From Rhynochetos jubatus (taxonomy: Eukaryota; Chordata; Aves; Eurypygiformes; Rhynochetidae): a stretch of 64,000 nt of DNA. The stretch's first letter is position 1. Each line of letters starts with the position of its first letter. A program made the translations under genes and the position numbers. The stretch is from assembly GCA_027574665.1 (NCBI GenBank), contig CM050654.1, positions 10,038,142 through 10,102,141 of the forward strand. The letters are read 5' to 3'. The notes beneath the pieces were generated by a model. That model did no database searches and had not been told where the DNA came from. It saw only the letters and a list, made by a program, of their open reading frames with translations. This document shows, one piece after another, positions 1 to 13,100 of the stretch.

Positions 1-3000
1 TTTGGCTTGTGTCCCTCCTGCTGTGAAGAGAAAATGCTGTGGGTGCTGTCTGCTTCACCCGTATGCAGTCATAATGTTGGCTCTGCCTTAAGAGCCTTCA
101 CAGCTGTGCTGTAACACAGTTAGCTCCCAGCATGACTCAGATGCAGGATTTTATTTAATCTGCACAGGACTTTTTTAAAAAATGAGAGTTTTCGGTTGTG
201 AAAACCATTGAAGCTGTGCAAAGCTGAAAAGAGTGCATGCGAGCAAGAAGCTGCATCTCAAAAGCTGATTTCCCATTGTCCTAGGAAGCAATTTCAGTGA
301 AAACAGAAAGATGGGAGAATGAGACAATTCCATTGACTTGGCCATCTTAATTCCTGTAATTGTCCATTAAGACATCAGTCATAATTTGCATTACTTCTAG
401 GTCATAAACAGGGATGGTTAAGGAAGTGCATGGGGTTTTTCGTTGTTTAGTGGCTCTAGATTCAGCTTTGTAGGTCAATTGTTTTAATAGAGTGGGCTGT
501 AAGAGAAAACGATGCTGTAGATGGATCTTAGCAATATGTATTGATTCACTATGTACAATTTGTGTGGAAAAGAAGTTTCTTTACGCTTCCCTAAATGCAG
601 CATTTTTTTCACTTCACCCCACTTCGGTTTTGATCACTATTTGCAGTGTTTTATTTCTGTGAAACTATAGACTCCTTTTTAAATTCTGAGACCCTTTACT
701 GTTAAAATCCACACAGAACAAAAGATAAATATCTTGTTTCTGACATAGGGGTAATTACAATGACAGAAACTGAAGGTTCTTGGTTCAGATTAAGCTCTCT
801 TGGAAACAAGGGATAGCTGTCAGCCTGTTCTACAGGTCAGAACTTCGGGAACTTTTAAAGTAACACTTAGATCATTTGCTTAAAAACTGACCTTCTGGGG
901 AGGTGGGCCTGATGTCACCTGTGCGTGTCTCATTTGTCTTTCTGAGGCAGAATGTCACTAACCACAAGATTCCAACATACACAAGGAGTCCTAAATTGGA
1001 GGAGCAGCATAAATACTCCAGTCATGTGAATTAGAGGTTGGTCAATAGTTTTGTTCTACCCATCTTTCATGGTATCTGCAGTAGACTGAAAATATGTTCA
1101 ATAGTTTTTACAAGTAATTATTCCAGGTCCCCCGTGCAAAAATGCTCTGATGCTGATATGAGTACCCTTTTCCAGTTTACTCCAGATGCCAAAACATTAC
1201 ATCCCTTGGAAGGTGAGCATTAACCAAGATCTGCTAACTAAATACTCCAGAACTAGGGGCCTGTTTCTGTGCAGAGGATGTGAAAAGGAAGCTTTTGATC
1301 ATAAAGTTGTCCAGGGATGTTTAAGGGAAGTCGTTGTGCCACTGCCTGTTCAGGCCAGGTAATTAAAACAAGACAAAACGGTGAATGCCCAGTCAACAGG
1401 TATTGACTCATGACAGTAATGGGAATTGCCTCATGGTTTTATTCTGGAATTGTAAAATCAATTCTACATCCACTGTTATGTGAAGGTAGCACTAATGAGA
1501 AATTCCAGTGTAGCTGAGCATTGCCATTCTTTATTTCTGAACCACAGCAAATACACTGCAGAACCCAAGGAAGATAAGGTCCATAGGTTATTTTGGTTTT
1601 TATGGGATGTAATCATTAAGTGATACTGGTTTTGCTTCTGTGCAGAAGCCTCAGGATTCATTTCTGTACGAATTCTAGCACACAGATTGATACCCTAAAG
1701 TCTATAGGAAGTAGTTAGTGACGTGGATCAATCTGGGTTCATAATCGAGTTAGAGACTATTTTAATATCCAAGGTGAACAATCCAGAACTGTCCTTAGAA
1801 TTTAAATTTATTTGAACAATTGTGTTGTTCTGTAAAAATTGAAGCAAAGTGTTAGTGAAAACAAGTGAGTCACCAGAGTTTTCTCTCTTTTTGAAAAGAT
1901 AAACTTAAGAAAGATAGAGTAATGCTTATTGTGGTAAATGGACTGAAAAATTTGTAGATTTCAATATGAAAGTGGCTTTAAGTAAAAGACCGTGGTCAAA
2001 TTTATCTTTTTTTTTTTCTTGGCTATTTAAATGAAGCATTCATTAAGTTTCATGTAAATTTAAAAATTACTGTGATAAACATGTAGGCATTAATACAGAA
2101 AATAGTGACAATAAAAAAACCCTGATCTGCATGCAGTTTTGATAAACAGTTAATTTAGTTCAATTTTCATTCCATAGCTGAGAATGGTTTGGATCCAGCG
2201 TTTGGTCTGTTTGTACATTTCTATTCAAGAGAGCCAAACAAATCCAGGTATTGTTAGACATTGTGATGCTAATTTATGTCCTGAGCATAACTCCATAAGA
2301 GAAGAAAACCTTGTAGGCCCATGCATAAAACTTGGAAGCATTCTTTCTTGTGTTCCTGGATAGCTCAACAGGAGGTGGTTATCTGTCTGTTGATTGTAGG
2401 TACTTGAAGTGTATAACCCTGTTAAGTAATTTGATACTGGATATGAAAACTCAAAGCTGCATGAAATAATGCTGTCACCCCAACACAGACAACATGAAGA
2501 AAAGGGTATTTAATTCATGCAAAAAAGTGGTGTGTAATTCTTCTGAAATGTATTCAAGCCATTCATACGTTATGAGTGTGTAAGACACAGAAGAGGTCCT
2601 CAGGGTATGTTGAAGGTGGCATCAAATCATTAAAGATCTCTTGATACTTGCTTCAACCCCTTCCACCTCAGGTGACCCCAACAGAAGAGGACTCCCCAGT
2701 TTAAGTGCAAATGTATTTCAGACACATAGGTTTTGAAATGAGACCCAGTACCTATCAGATTAAAAGGTAATCTCAAGCTCTTTCATGTTGTTATGTGTAC
2801 AGAGATATAGGTCCCTTTTTGGGGATGAGAGTTCATGACATTCGTGGGTTATTGACAGGCGGGATGGTTCCCTTGGTCACTGTAATCTCAGCAACACTTA
2901 AGAACAAACAAATGAGCACTCCTGCAGTTAATTATGTGGATCAACCTAATCAACTGAGAGTAGTAATTAGTTGGGTCATTGTTTTAGCAGAGATGCACAC

Positions 3001-3900
3001 TGTGACATGTTTCTGCATTCCCTTTGGAGTCTCCCAAACTTGTACTTAAAGCAACATTCTCAGAACAACTACATTCCTAACAAAACCCAGTTAAACCATT
3101 TTATTTAGAAAGTAAGTTTGTATGTTCTGATCCTATTCATAGTCAGGTTTTGCATGGAATAAAAAAGAACTAGGCTTAAAAGGGATTAGTAGTATCAAGA
3201 GTTCTTTTTTTTATTTTTACATCCGCTCTACCTTCTTGTTTGAGGAACAAACTGTAAAGAAAAAGGTGGTACTCCTTCTGCATTCCTTTCAAATATTGTA
3301 ATCACAGATCGAACTGAATGATTTGAAAAGTTTTGATCTGGGAGATTGGTGCTTCTCATTGGGATCTTGTTTTCTTTTTCTAATGTTTGCTTTCTCTCCA
3401 GGTCACACAAAATCACAGTGTGAGGCAGAGATGATGAGAGAAGCCCTGGAACAGAAGTGTTGCAATTTTCAGGCCTCCCAGTCATTAACTCTGATTGCTC
3501 ACCAGCAGAAATACCCAGGATTGCTTCTCCACTTCTGGGATCCTTTCAGTTTCTGCCACCACATCAGGTACTTACCTTTTATCTTTGTTAGAGTGCCCTA
3601 CAAATTAAAAATCCTCTTTGGGCTGTACCCATTGACTCCTAATTTACATGAAAAAATGCTTTACCACAGAGGCTGTACCACAATGCTTCTCTCTTCACAT
3701 GCATATTTCTCACATACAGTGCACACTAACTATTCATATACCGTCTCTGTGTGCATTTTGTACACACACAGAAGTTCCAGATGTGCTGTGTATCTTGTTT
3801 AGTTGACTTTATTCTTCTGTAAAGCCAAGAGAAATATTAATCATTCATTTACTGTTAGGGGATGGGTCTTCTTCTCATGTTTCACGAAAGGGGGTGGAAA
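1..3900. other. Upstream intergenic region, no gene supported
   Basis: AT-rich DNA upstream of COL3A1. Six-frame reading gives only short open frames without recognisable domains. The longest (3323-3802, + strand) has no collagen or other family signature. A consensus AP-1 heptamer TGACTCA occurs at 133-139, but one such site is expected by chance in a few kb. In other vertebrates the neighbour on this side is GULP1; none of its exons was recognised here. I see no defined repeat family. Confidence 0.6.
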
Positions 3901-3911
3901 AGTAAAGTAAG

Positions 3912-3931
3912 CCAATTTTTTTCCTATTTAA
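3912..3931 (+). promoter_or_regulatory. COL3A1: COL3A1 core promoter (CCAAT and TATA-like box)
   Basis: TATTTAA at 3925-3931 lies 30 bases before a GGCTGAG start (3955) that matches the beginning of the human COL3A1 mRNA as I remember it. A CCAAT motif is at 3912-3916, unusually close to the TATA-like box. Spacing fits a TATA-directed RNA polymerase II start. The transcription start is inferred from spacing and resemblance, not shown by data. Confidence 0.75.
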
Positions 3932-3969
3932 GGCCAAAGCTGGGGAATGCTTGCGGCTGAGTTCTGTAC

Positions 3970-4017
3970 ATGGCCCGGTGCTGGAAGGGCAGGGAACAAC
4001 CGATGTTGCTATTTTGA
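3970..4017 (+). other. Upstream ORF 1 in COL3A1 leader
   Basis: ATG at 3970 opens a 15-codon frame that ends in TGA at 4015-4017, well before the main start codon. Upstream AUGs are known in fibrillar procollagen leaders, and a regulatory role in translation is inferred. The peptide itself shows no recognisable motif. Confidence 0.55.
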
Positions 4018-4022
4018 ATAGA

Positions 4023-4056
4023 TTTTTCTTCCCCCCCCCTTTTTTTTTTTTTTTTT
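4023..4056 (+). repeat. Pyrimidine tract C9-T17 in the 5' UTR
   Basis: An unbroken run of pyrimidines that includes nine C (4031-4039) followed by seventeen T (4040-4056). It lies in the transcribed leader between the two upstream ORFs. The matching part of the mammalian leader is also pyrimidine-rich but, as I recall, shorter and mixed, so this looks like a homopolymer expansion. Exact run lengths may be affected by sequencing error. Confidence 0.9.
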
Positions 4057-4068
4057 GCACAGAGAGTC

Positions 4069-4091
4069 TCATGTCTAATATTTAGACATGA
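4069..4091 (+). promoter_or_regulatory. COL3A1: Collagen 5' stem-loop at the start codon
   Basis: Arms TCATGTCTAA (4069-4078) and TTAGACATGA (4082-4091) are perfect reverse complements around a TAT loop. The 3' arm contains the main ATG (4088-4090). The 5' arm contains a second upstream ATG, whose four-codon ORF (4071-4085) ends in TAG within the 3' arm, just before the main ATG. Type I and type III procollagen mRNAs are known to carry a conserved start-codon stem-loop bound by LARP6, which coordinates translation of collagen chains. The match in position and sequence makes this identification strong. Confidence 0.88.
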
Positions 4092-4166
4092 TGAGCTTTG
4101 TGCAAAAAGTAACTTTGCTCATTCTTGCCGTGTTTCAACCCTCAGTTATTTTGGCACAACAAGACG
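4088..4166 (+). CDS. COL3A1: COL3A1 exon 1 coding part: signal peptide
   Basis: Encodes residues 1-26 plus the first base of codon 27. MMSFVQK is followed by a hydrophobic core and VILA, with predicted cleavage before Q24, the same position as in human. Donor GTGAGT follows at 4167. This is one of the few non-symmetrical exons (phase 1 end). Confidence 0.95.
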
Positions 4167-7100
4167 GTGAGTAATTCAAGCTTCTTATGTTTTCATGTTT
4201 TTAGTTTTTATTTTCACCAACGATTTTAATTGCTTGTGAGAAAAGTGTATTCACAAATTTCACCAGAACACTTTTCCTTCACTAATTCAGCAGAGTCAGA
4301 TATTTAATGCTGAAGCTGAAAGCTGCAGGAGTTTGCATTACCATCCCAAAGGTTTCCTTTTGCTTTGCTTGCTTCTGTGGTTAAAAGGACTGTACAGCGC
4401 TGTCTGCCTTAGCTGCAGTTGTTCTTGTTCTTACTTGCTTTCCTGTTACAGACATCGGAGTGTTTTTAAACTATTTCTTTTAACTCTTGGAATAACATTT
4501 TAACTGTTAGTTCTGCGCTGCCTGGTAGATATTGGTCACAAGCAGTAAGTCTTTGCTTCCAGCTTTTTTATTTGGAGGTTTTTTGTACTTGTGTGTTTTC
4601 CACTGGCAGCGTGGGGGTTTGTTTAAACAATTTGTGGGCGGAAAACAGCCTTAAAATTCTAACCAGTTTTGATAAAGCCGTTTTTAAGAGCAATATATGA
4701 AAATATGTCAGCCTACGGGATTTTTACTTTGACATAAAGCAGGAGGGTAAATTAATTCCCTCAGCTGAAGTAGTTTGAATTGTGCATCTGCAGGCGGTTT
4801 CTGTCCCTCATGAGACTGATTAGCAGCTGATGGTATCTGGGAGTTCGTGCGAGTATGTGTGTGCATGTTTACAGAAAGCGGGAACACTAAAACCCAAATG
4901 AACATGGAATTTAGAGGGGGGGGAATACTTTGTATACTATAATTCAACTTAGCATGAAGTGTGGTATGAGCATTTAAGTTAAACAGATGACATTCCACAA
5001 GTACGACTGACCTTTTTTGGATATACTCTGCTCCTGCTTGCCAGTCATTGTAAACCAGACCTTCCTTAAGATAAAACATGTTCCTTTCTTTCTTGTAAGT
5101 GTAAAAGATCTGCAGTGTATTTATTCCTGCATCAAGGTAAGGAGTAACTTTACAAATAACTGTATAAGCAGCAGCCACATTAACTGTAGTGCAGTATAGG
5201 AAAGCCAAATGCCTTTAAAACCACGCCCTACCCTCGTCTGGAGGATACAGATCATGAAAACAATTACTTTAGCCTCAGCATACCTGGAAAGGCACCTCTG
5301 CCGAGGGGTCTGCCAGCAGGCTGTCGGCAGTGGAGCTCAGGGGGTTTTGTGCATGAGCAAATCAGGTAACATCATCTGCAACAGCAGCGTGCCCAAATAA
5401 CCAGCCTCCCTCGCCAAGCACAGGCACAGGCTGAGCCCTGTGAAGTCATTCAAAAGAAAAACAGTGCACGTAAAGATGTTCTGTAGAGAATAAAGATAAT
5501 ACGCTGTGAACTGATACTTTTCTGTATCTTCAGTAATCCTTGGTGAAGAAAACGTTATGAATTTTGAGCAAGTGTATGCTGTGAGTTTTCTCTGCTTACA
5601 GCAGCAGATAATATACATATTGCATATATATTTGATATGTATTCTGTTTGGGGCTTTTTTAGTGGGTTTTGTTTGTTTGGTTTGGGGTTTTTGTTTTGGT
5701 TTGGATTTTTTTCAGATAGGACTAAAGGACCATCCAATAAAAAAGGATCATCAGTTTTATTTCTTCCAATAAACAAATGCCCCCTGAGTGCCAGGTCCCT
5801 TCCCCTCACTTTGGTCATATCCCTGGACATTTCTGAGGTAAAACACATATTTGTCCAAAGAAACTTGGTACATTTGGGGTAGTGAGGGAGAATTCTAATT
5901 CTCTGCCACATTCCTGTTTCATGGTGCAGTAATATTTCCTTACTGGGCTAACTTCCATGCTACTTACAGGGATGAGGTTACACAGGGAGACTGATAAAAC
6001 ACTAGTTATCCTTTCAAATATTGATTTCTGTCCTCTGTTTGGAATCTTCCTTTCTACACGTCTGAATATGCTTTTCTCACGGAAAATAATAGTTGGAGTT
6101 GATTGTTAGCATCACTGTTCACACATTCAAGTGCAGAGCAGCAATGGACTGGGAAGCCAAATTTTCCATCATTCGAAAGCGAATTTCCAGACATGTTAAA
6201 ATGCTCTCTCTTGTCAAGAAAAATGTTTATATGGTTAGTATCAAATGTAAGTCAATATAAAATGTTCCTTGGGAAAGCCTGCCAGGAGACAAGACTTGGC
6301 AAGATATTAAGGAAACTTCTCAGTATACACTAAGTTTAGGATAGTCAGAGGTACCTCTGGGCTATGTGTTTCTTTGTCTTGCTGTAATAGCTAGGAATGG
6401 CGATTTGAGTACAGCCTCGGGTTGAACCTCTTCAAAAGCTCGGGATCTGGATATTGTGGAACAAGGAATTTTCTGTGACTTCCCTGAGCAAAAGCTGTGT
6501 GTCCCAGTAACCCACTAGGATGCTTTTAGCCTGCAAACGAAATCACCTTGACACAATTCCGGTTTTCTCATGTGTGTCAAGTGAGTGTAGGCCGTTTGCA
6601 AGCCCTGACCGTGTTCGGGATGAAATGCCTCCTGTTGGCTGCCGTAACATGAAGCTGGTGCTTCAGACATAGCATGATTCAGACTCCAGCAATGCATATC
6701 CAGTTCCACCATTTGAAGGCCCCTTTATATCCTGCATATTAAACCACTGGAAAAGTGTAAGAACTTCGAATGCCTCTTTAGGAAAGAAATCCACCCTGAT
6801 TTGTGCTAGCCTTATGGTCTACATTCATCCCATTTCTCTTGAGTTTGTAGTCAATGTAGGCAGCTACTTCCAGAAGACAGAATACATTTTAGTTAGACTG
6901 GAGGCATTTGGCAGTTTCCACAGCCTCAAAGGAAGCACGTGCACAGCCCTGCTCACATCAGTGCCAAAAGGGAGCTCAGATGGATTTGGGCCTGTCTCAG
7001 CAGCATCTGAGATGGATAAGGGATGTCTCAGTCACTTGCAGTGTGACACTTCTCATATGTACTCCCCATAGTCCTTGAGGAACTTCGCTGAGGTCATCAG

Positions 7101-10100
7101 GAAAACTTTACTGCTCTAAAGGCAGTGTGAGAGCAGAGCCAGAAACCCTTCAGTATTATTCCAAAAAATTTTTGCTCTAATGTAAGTCAGTGTTTTCCTT
7201 GTAATGTGAGTATTATCTTGGATATTTGGTCAGGAAGCTCATTTCTGAGGTAATGACAGAATCCTAAAATATCTCTGAGAAGACGTATTGACCCTTCATA
7301 TTACTTTCAGGTACAAATTACAGTTTTAAAATGAAATATAACCATTATATGGAGCTTTCAGGAGGCAGCATGAACTTTTTAGGCTGAGCACCCACTTCTG
7401 ATCCCCCAGAAAAGAAGGATATTTTGGGAAAACTTTTAAACAGCTTGGTTTAGCCATTTTGATTTCTTCTTTTGTTAGTTGGAAAGGATGAGATAAGTAG
7501 TGAAGTAGATGGGTACTGCACAGATGGAGTGTATTTGTGAGACTGCCAGGCTGACATTTGTAGCACTTGCCTATATGCAACATTGCACATACACGTTCTT
7601 TGTTGATAAATTAGTTCATTTAAGGGTAGTGCTAACGACAGACAGAATTATCTTTCCTCGAAGATTTTGGTAACACAGAAAAGTCCTCCTCCAGGTTTTT
7701 GAAGGTAAAACCAGATGATGCATGTCTGTGTGCCACAGATAATTACACCGTCACAAGTAGTTTGGACTATGTCTAGGTATGAAAAGTCAGGAGTCTGCTG
7801 CTCTTCCATTTTTTCCAACTGGTTTTTACCAGGCACACAGCAGGCAAGGTTATGCTTAGGAAAATTGAAACATTCCTTTCTGGTCTGGAAAAATCATGCT
7901 AAATGAAAGCCTGGGGAATCCACCCCCTCTAAACATTATATATGTTCTTGGAAATATGACAGATTTCATATACACATTTTAGATCACACATCGCTGGAAG
8001 ACATTAGCCCTAGGAAAATGAGACCATTATATATCCCTTTCATTATTTTCCAGATTTGTTTTTGATTTGAGACCAAATCTACGTAGGTTGATATTTTTTA
8101 TTTTTTTTTTAAAGAGGAGATGGAGTTGGAAACATCCACTGCTTTATTACAGGGGGAAGAGGCAGAGGTAGAAGGGTGTTATCTCCGGCACAAATATTAC
8201 TGTTGATGCCTCAGTAAGAGTCATTACGTTTGCTCCCTTCTTAGTGCTGCAGATCCTATTTCCTTTTCCAGCTTCTGCCAAAGGTTTGAGGTTTGAAATA
8301 GGCAGCCAGGTGTCACTTGCAAAATCTTAGCTGATGCCAGCCTTACACAACAGCTGGGTGTTAGTTTTGATTAATGCTTTTCAAGGGAAAGAAAGGAGTG
8401 AATTACTATCACTTTTTTGTTTCACAGACTGGGTGATAAACTAGACTGACATGGATCTATTGTGTTAATGTTGCTCAAACCTTGTTTTGATCAGTAATGT
8501 GCAGAAAATGGGAGATACCTGGCTTCATAATTGTAAAGGTATGCTGTAGGTCAGCAGTGGAAATGATGCATTTATCCTGTCATTCAGCATTTTGGATTAA
8601 AAGCAGTCTCTTGAGAGCTGAAAGGTTCAGCCTACTAGGAGGAAACAACAAGAAGGCATGCTTTCCCAGGCTAGCGGGCACCATGAGTTCTATACTGCTC
8701 GTGATGTTTTTATGGGAGGTTAGTACTCTGGAGAAGAGCACAAGCCACAGCTGCTGTAACAGTTGCAGGTTTTAATTTGTTGATTTGAAGTAATAATTCG
8801 TCAGAACCCACAGAAGTGGAAATCAATGCAATGGTTATGTCCGTTAATCCTTCAGATTATGCTATCCTTTAGTCATGCTTTTTTAAGAAGTAGACAAAAG
8901 ATCTCAGTTTCAAAAGAAAAGGAAAACTGTGAGCAGTGGCAATGTTATGTTGTTAACAAAATGGGGGGGTTTGGCCTTGTAGTAACTGGATTAGATTCCC
9001 ACATCACTGCAGAAATTCTACGTGATGCAGCAAAATTCAGTTTATTATTGGCAACACCCAAAACAACACAACTCATACTTGAAAATGGTATATTAAAGTC
9101 TCTTCTGATTTGACATGACAACTGTAGCTCATTCTCCTTGTGGTAGCTGGGTAAATTGCAGATTGCACAACTTGAACGTGGTTTAGAGTTCAGTACTTAC
9201 TGCCTGCGTGTCTACAGATTAGAGACATTCTGATTTTGGTTTTTGGCATAAAAGGTAAATAACCTTCAACCCAAAATGGAACAAAAATTTTAGTGTCATC
9301 ATTTTACCTGTGGAAATACTTTACCAGCCTACCCCTCCTTTGACACATCCACGATAATACACCCTGTACCAAAGGAGAACTGAGTACAGATGTGATTCCT
9401 TCTCCAAGAGAGATGCCAGAGGTGTTATTTTGCTTCTGTACCTTCAGGTCAGGCTATTGAGGAGGGTGTGGATGGGTGCAGAAGAATGCTGCAGCTCCTG
9501 TCTCTCAGCCTGCTGCCCATCTCCAGTCCAGGGATCTAGTGGACTCCTGGAGAGAAGGATATTGAGGGCTCTGCTGCTCACGGTGATGTTACCTCTGTGA
9601 GAGAGATGCGTCATGGTGCTCGCTGCAGTTGGCTGCCCATGGCCATGTTGCTACTAGATATGGGAGCCAGTGCTCTGGCTTAGTTACCGCTGCAGACAGA
9701 CACTCCTCTATGGATTTTTTTTTTCCATTGGATCCTTCAATGCACAGGGTTTGTGAAGCTTTCCTTTCTGCCCTTTCCATGGCTTCCATCACAAGGGGTG
9801 CTTTGTTCGTGGAAAAATCTATAAGGTATTTCCATAGAATTTCCTGATCTTTCTCCATTCAGCGCAGACACTTTGTGTTTTAGGGAAAGAAGATTCCCAT
9901 ATTTATGTGTAGGGACCATACCATTAATATTTCTCACATCACTTTGAGACTGCATAACAATTTCAAAGATGAACCCTTATGTTGCTTCTGGCTGTGACTG
10001 GTGAACTCATAATCTCCACAGGCAGTAAAAAAAATCACATATTGCAGGACTCAGAAAGTCTCTTCTGTAAGGATAACAGAGAGAGGGAGGTGTGCTGGTT

Positions 10101-13100
10101 CTATCTTAAAAGCTGGAGGGGTGCAAGGAGGAATGAGTTCCATCAGTGTCTGTAGAGCAATACAACTTTCACACAGAAGCATCATAAATTGTATTTTGCA
10201 TTTATATTTACATCAGCCATTACTTTTTCTCACCTTCTCTTTCATAGGAAATTTTCTCTCCATTTTGCTTTGAGAAAACCTAAACTTACTCCCAACCCCT
10301 GCTTTTATTTATTTATTTTCACTTCAGAGCCAGTCTTGTCTCCAAGTTTGCAAAGTTGAAGGCTCTGCCTGTTTCATGTCAAAATGACAATGGAAAACAT
10401 GATATAACACCCTCCAACAACAACCGTTTGTTGGCTTTAGTTTGGATAAACTTCAGCACTGGACTTCTGGCTTTGTTTAGTGACAGTACAGCAGAAGAGA
10501 TTCCTTTCAGATTAGCTAAGAGACTACTTCCATTTTCCCTTATTTACGTCAAACCCTTCATTTAAACAGGAACTGTCAGAATGAGAATGAAAACGGTACC
10601 TCCTGTAACGATGTGTGCACATTTTTGTCTTGCTTTGATTCACACTAGTACACCGTGAAGAAATGTCTGCCAGGGAGGAGAAAGCGTGCCCAGCACACTG
10701 AACAGGAAGAATGTGATGATAATGGAAAGATATGTATTTTAAGGCTGAATGTGTTTTGGTATTTTGAAAGCCTGGGCATTCTCTTGCAGCTATAGTGGCA
10801 CCCAAGTGACTCTAAAGAAATTGGGGCTGTGACTTGGAGTTTGAGGACTTTAGCTGAGTTTGTACCAGGATGGCCTTTCAGCATAACACAAAGCTCTCAG
10901 CAACCACCACAGACCCAGCCCTTCCTGCTGCTGGTTTTCTCTTCCAGCCGCTGTGCGCCCCACGCTGGAGGTGCACAGGCACTTCTGCTCTCCTGCCCGG
11001 CAGCAAGAGATTCCCTTGTATGTGCAGAACTTGTGTGGGCCGCCATGGTGGCAGCAGGCACCGCTTTATTCCCAGCCCCAGCACTGCGAAGGGCAGAAGA
11101 ATCACAGGAACACCCTGTGTGTGTTTGCAGCTGTAGATATGAAAGGATGAGCCGTGTGTGGAAACTACTTCCCACAGCAATTCAATACTGACAGTTCTTG
11201 GAAAACTTGTGGACATAATTAGTTCCCTCTGAAATTCCCTGCAATTCATGCCCGGTGACCAGTCAGTGCATTAGCAGGCTGTCTGCTCCAAACATCTCTT
11301 TACCTCTCTTCTCTGTGCTGCTGCTTCTGCTCTCTCTTCCTTCTTTCCATTTTCTCTTAGGAAAATAGGCAAGGGCAAAACTGCAACTCCTTTTTCAATC
11401 AGACACGAGAGAAGCCATTGCTCACCCGAACACAGCTAATGGAAAACATGGGAAGCATCGCTCATTGTTCCTTTGAAGTTCAGTGTAATAGCCACGCTGA
11501 GCATCAAAGGCAAATGAGCTACATCCCCCGTGCTCTCCTTCAGCTATAAGCAGCAAAAATAGAATTCATATTATCTTGGAAAACACTTCTATGTTCATGA
11601 AACGCTCTTTTAGAAAAAAAAAATTATATTTTTTTCTGTGGTTGGCATTAAATCTACTGTATGGTGTTTGCTTGTTCCCCTACAGAGCAGTAGTCATTCT
11701 GTGCCAGCTGTTTAAGAGAAGAATGTCCTAGTGAAAGCAAACAATAGGCTGCATAGTGGGAATCGCAAATCTGTTCAAAGAGTAATTGAAATCTTCTCAG
11801 ACATTTTGGAGATTCTTTGCACAATATTCTGAGCCTGTTGGTGGCTTAGTTGTTGGCAGGGTGGTCCTCTTTGTACATCCCTCTTTTTTGTATGAACAGA
11901 ATAGCCTAACAACTGGGGGCGGAGGGGAAGAAAAAAGAAAGAAGAGAGGCGTTCAAGGCCAACCGATCGTTTTCCCATTCCAGGAGCTGAAGAGGGAAAG
12001 AGTGTTGTAAACTACTTTCAGTGAAGAACCAGGAAAAAGTACAGAGCCTCTTCATTTATCAGGTTTCCCCTGTCTTAGGCTCTTCCAATCATACCTTGTA
12101 AGGACTCTGGCAGATAAACTTCGGTGGGTCTGGCTGTTTCTGCTGAAGATGCTCTAGCCCTGCTCTGCCACGCGGAGCTGTTTATTCTCACCCGGTGCCA
12201 GCAGGCACTGGGGCTGCACAGAGAGGAAGAGCTGAATGTGTGCCAGGCTTCAGGCAGCTACTTCAGTAGCGATGCTGCTGAGCTCTGATACCAGTCAAAA
12301 ATCAGCTCTGTGCGTGCAGGCCCTTCGCTGCACCAGACGTGTGGCTTTTCACTTGGCCAGGGAATTAGTTAGGAAGATGCTTAGGTCTTTGTGCTTGAAA
12401 AGTAGTCATAGAACTTGACAGTTTACAGTGGCCCCAAAATTAAAAAAGTTGTCTGTCGTACCCCGAGAAAACCCTCACAGTATTCATTTTAGTAGCCTTA
12501 GAAAGTTGACAATAAGAACATTGTATCTGGTGTACAAATACCCATTTAATATCCTCTATGAGGCAGATTAAGAAGAATTTCAAATACTGCCATCTGTATC
12601 CAACAAACTGTCCAAAATGGATGTGGGGCGAATTTGTACAAACTGGAATAGGGAGCGAATGAATACAAACTGTTTTACAGATTGTACTAGGTTAGTGGTG
12701 TTCTATGCAGTCACAGTCTCCCCCTTGACCTTCTGAATTACGAATACCTTTAATTTATTGGCAGCCAAAGATAGGATTCTTTCCTTTAGACAGTATGCCA
12801 GGGTTCTTTAATCCATCACTGGAATAGGAAATACAAGAACCGACCCCTTCATTTACTTCCAACTTCTGAAATCACAGGGAAATCAATAAAATTGTTCAGG
12901 GAGTTATGTTAGTGTAGAATTTGACCCCCTGCCGCTTTCCTCATCTCTGATGTAAATTCACTATGGCCATGGAGTTATATTGGGACTGACTTTGTGCAAT
13001 GTATTTGAAAATACAAATGGTATTACCATGTGTACTATACTGCATTGTAACGTTTCCCATCTGTTCCAGTCTCAGGAGAGAAGCATTGAATCGAGCTGAT

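Larger units (their letters stand above)
3955..4087 (+). other. COL3A1: COL3A1 5' UTR (exon 1, non-coding part)
   Basis: About 133 bases from the predicted start to the ATG. Several stretches resemble the mammalian COL3A1 leader: GGCTGAGTT at the start, GGGCAGGGAACAAC in the middle and GAGTCTCATGTCT near the end. The leader holds two upstream ORFs (3970-4017 and 4071-4085), a 34-base pyrimidine tract (4023-4056) and the start-codon stem-loop. No acceptor splice site is needed between the TATA-like box and the ATG, so exon 1 is taken as continuous. Confidence 0.75.

Noticed and set aside
3323-3802. 159-codon + strand open frame just upstream of the promoter
   Set aside because: No recognisable domain, Phe/His-rich chance composition, and it ends just before the COL3A1 promoter. 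It could be part of an upstream transcript, but nothing supports that.
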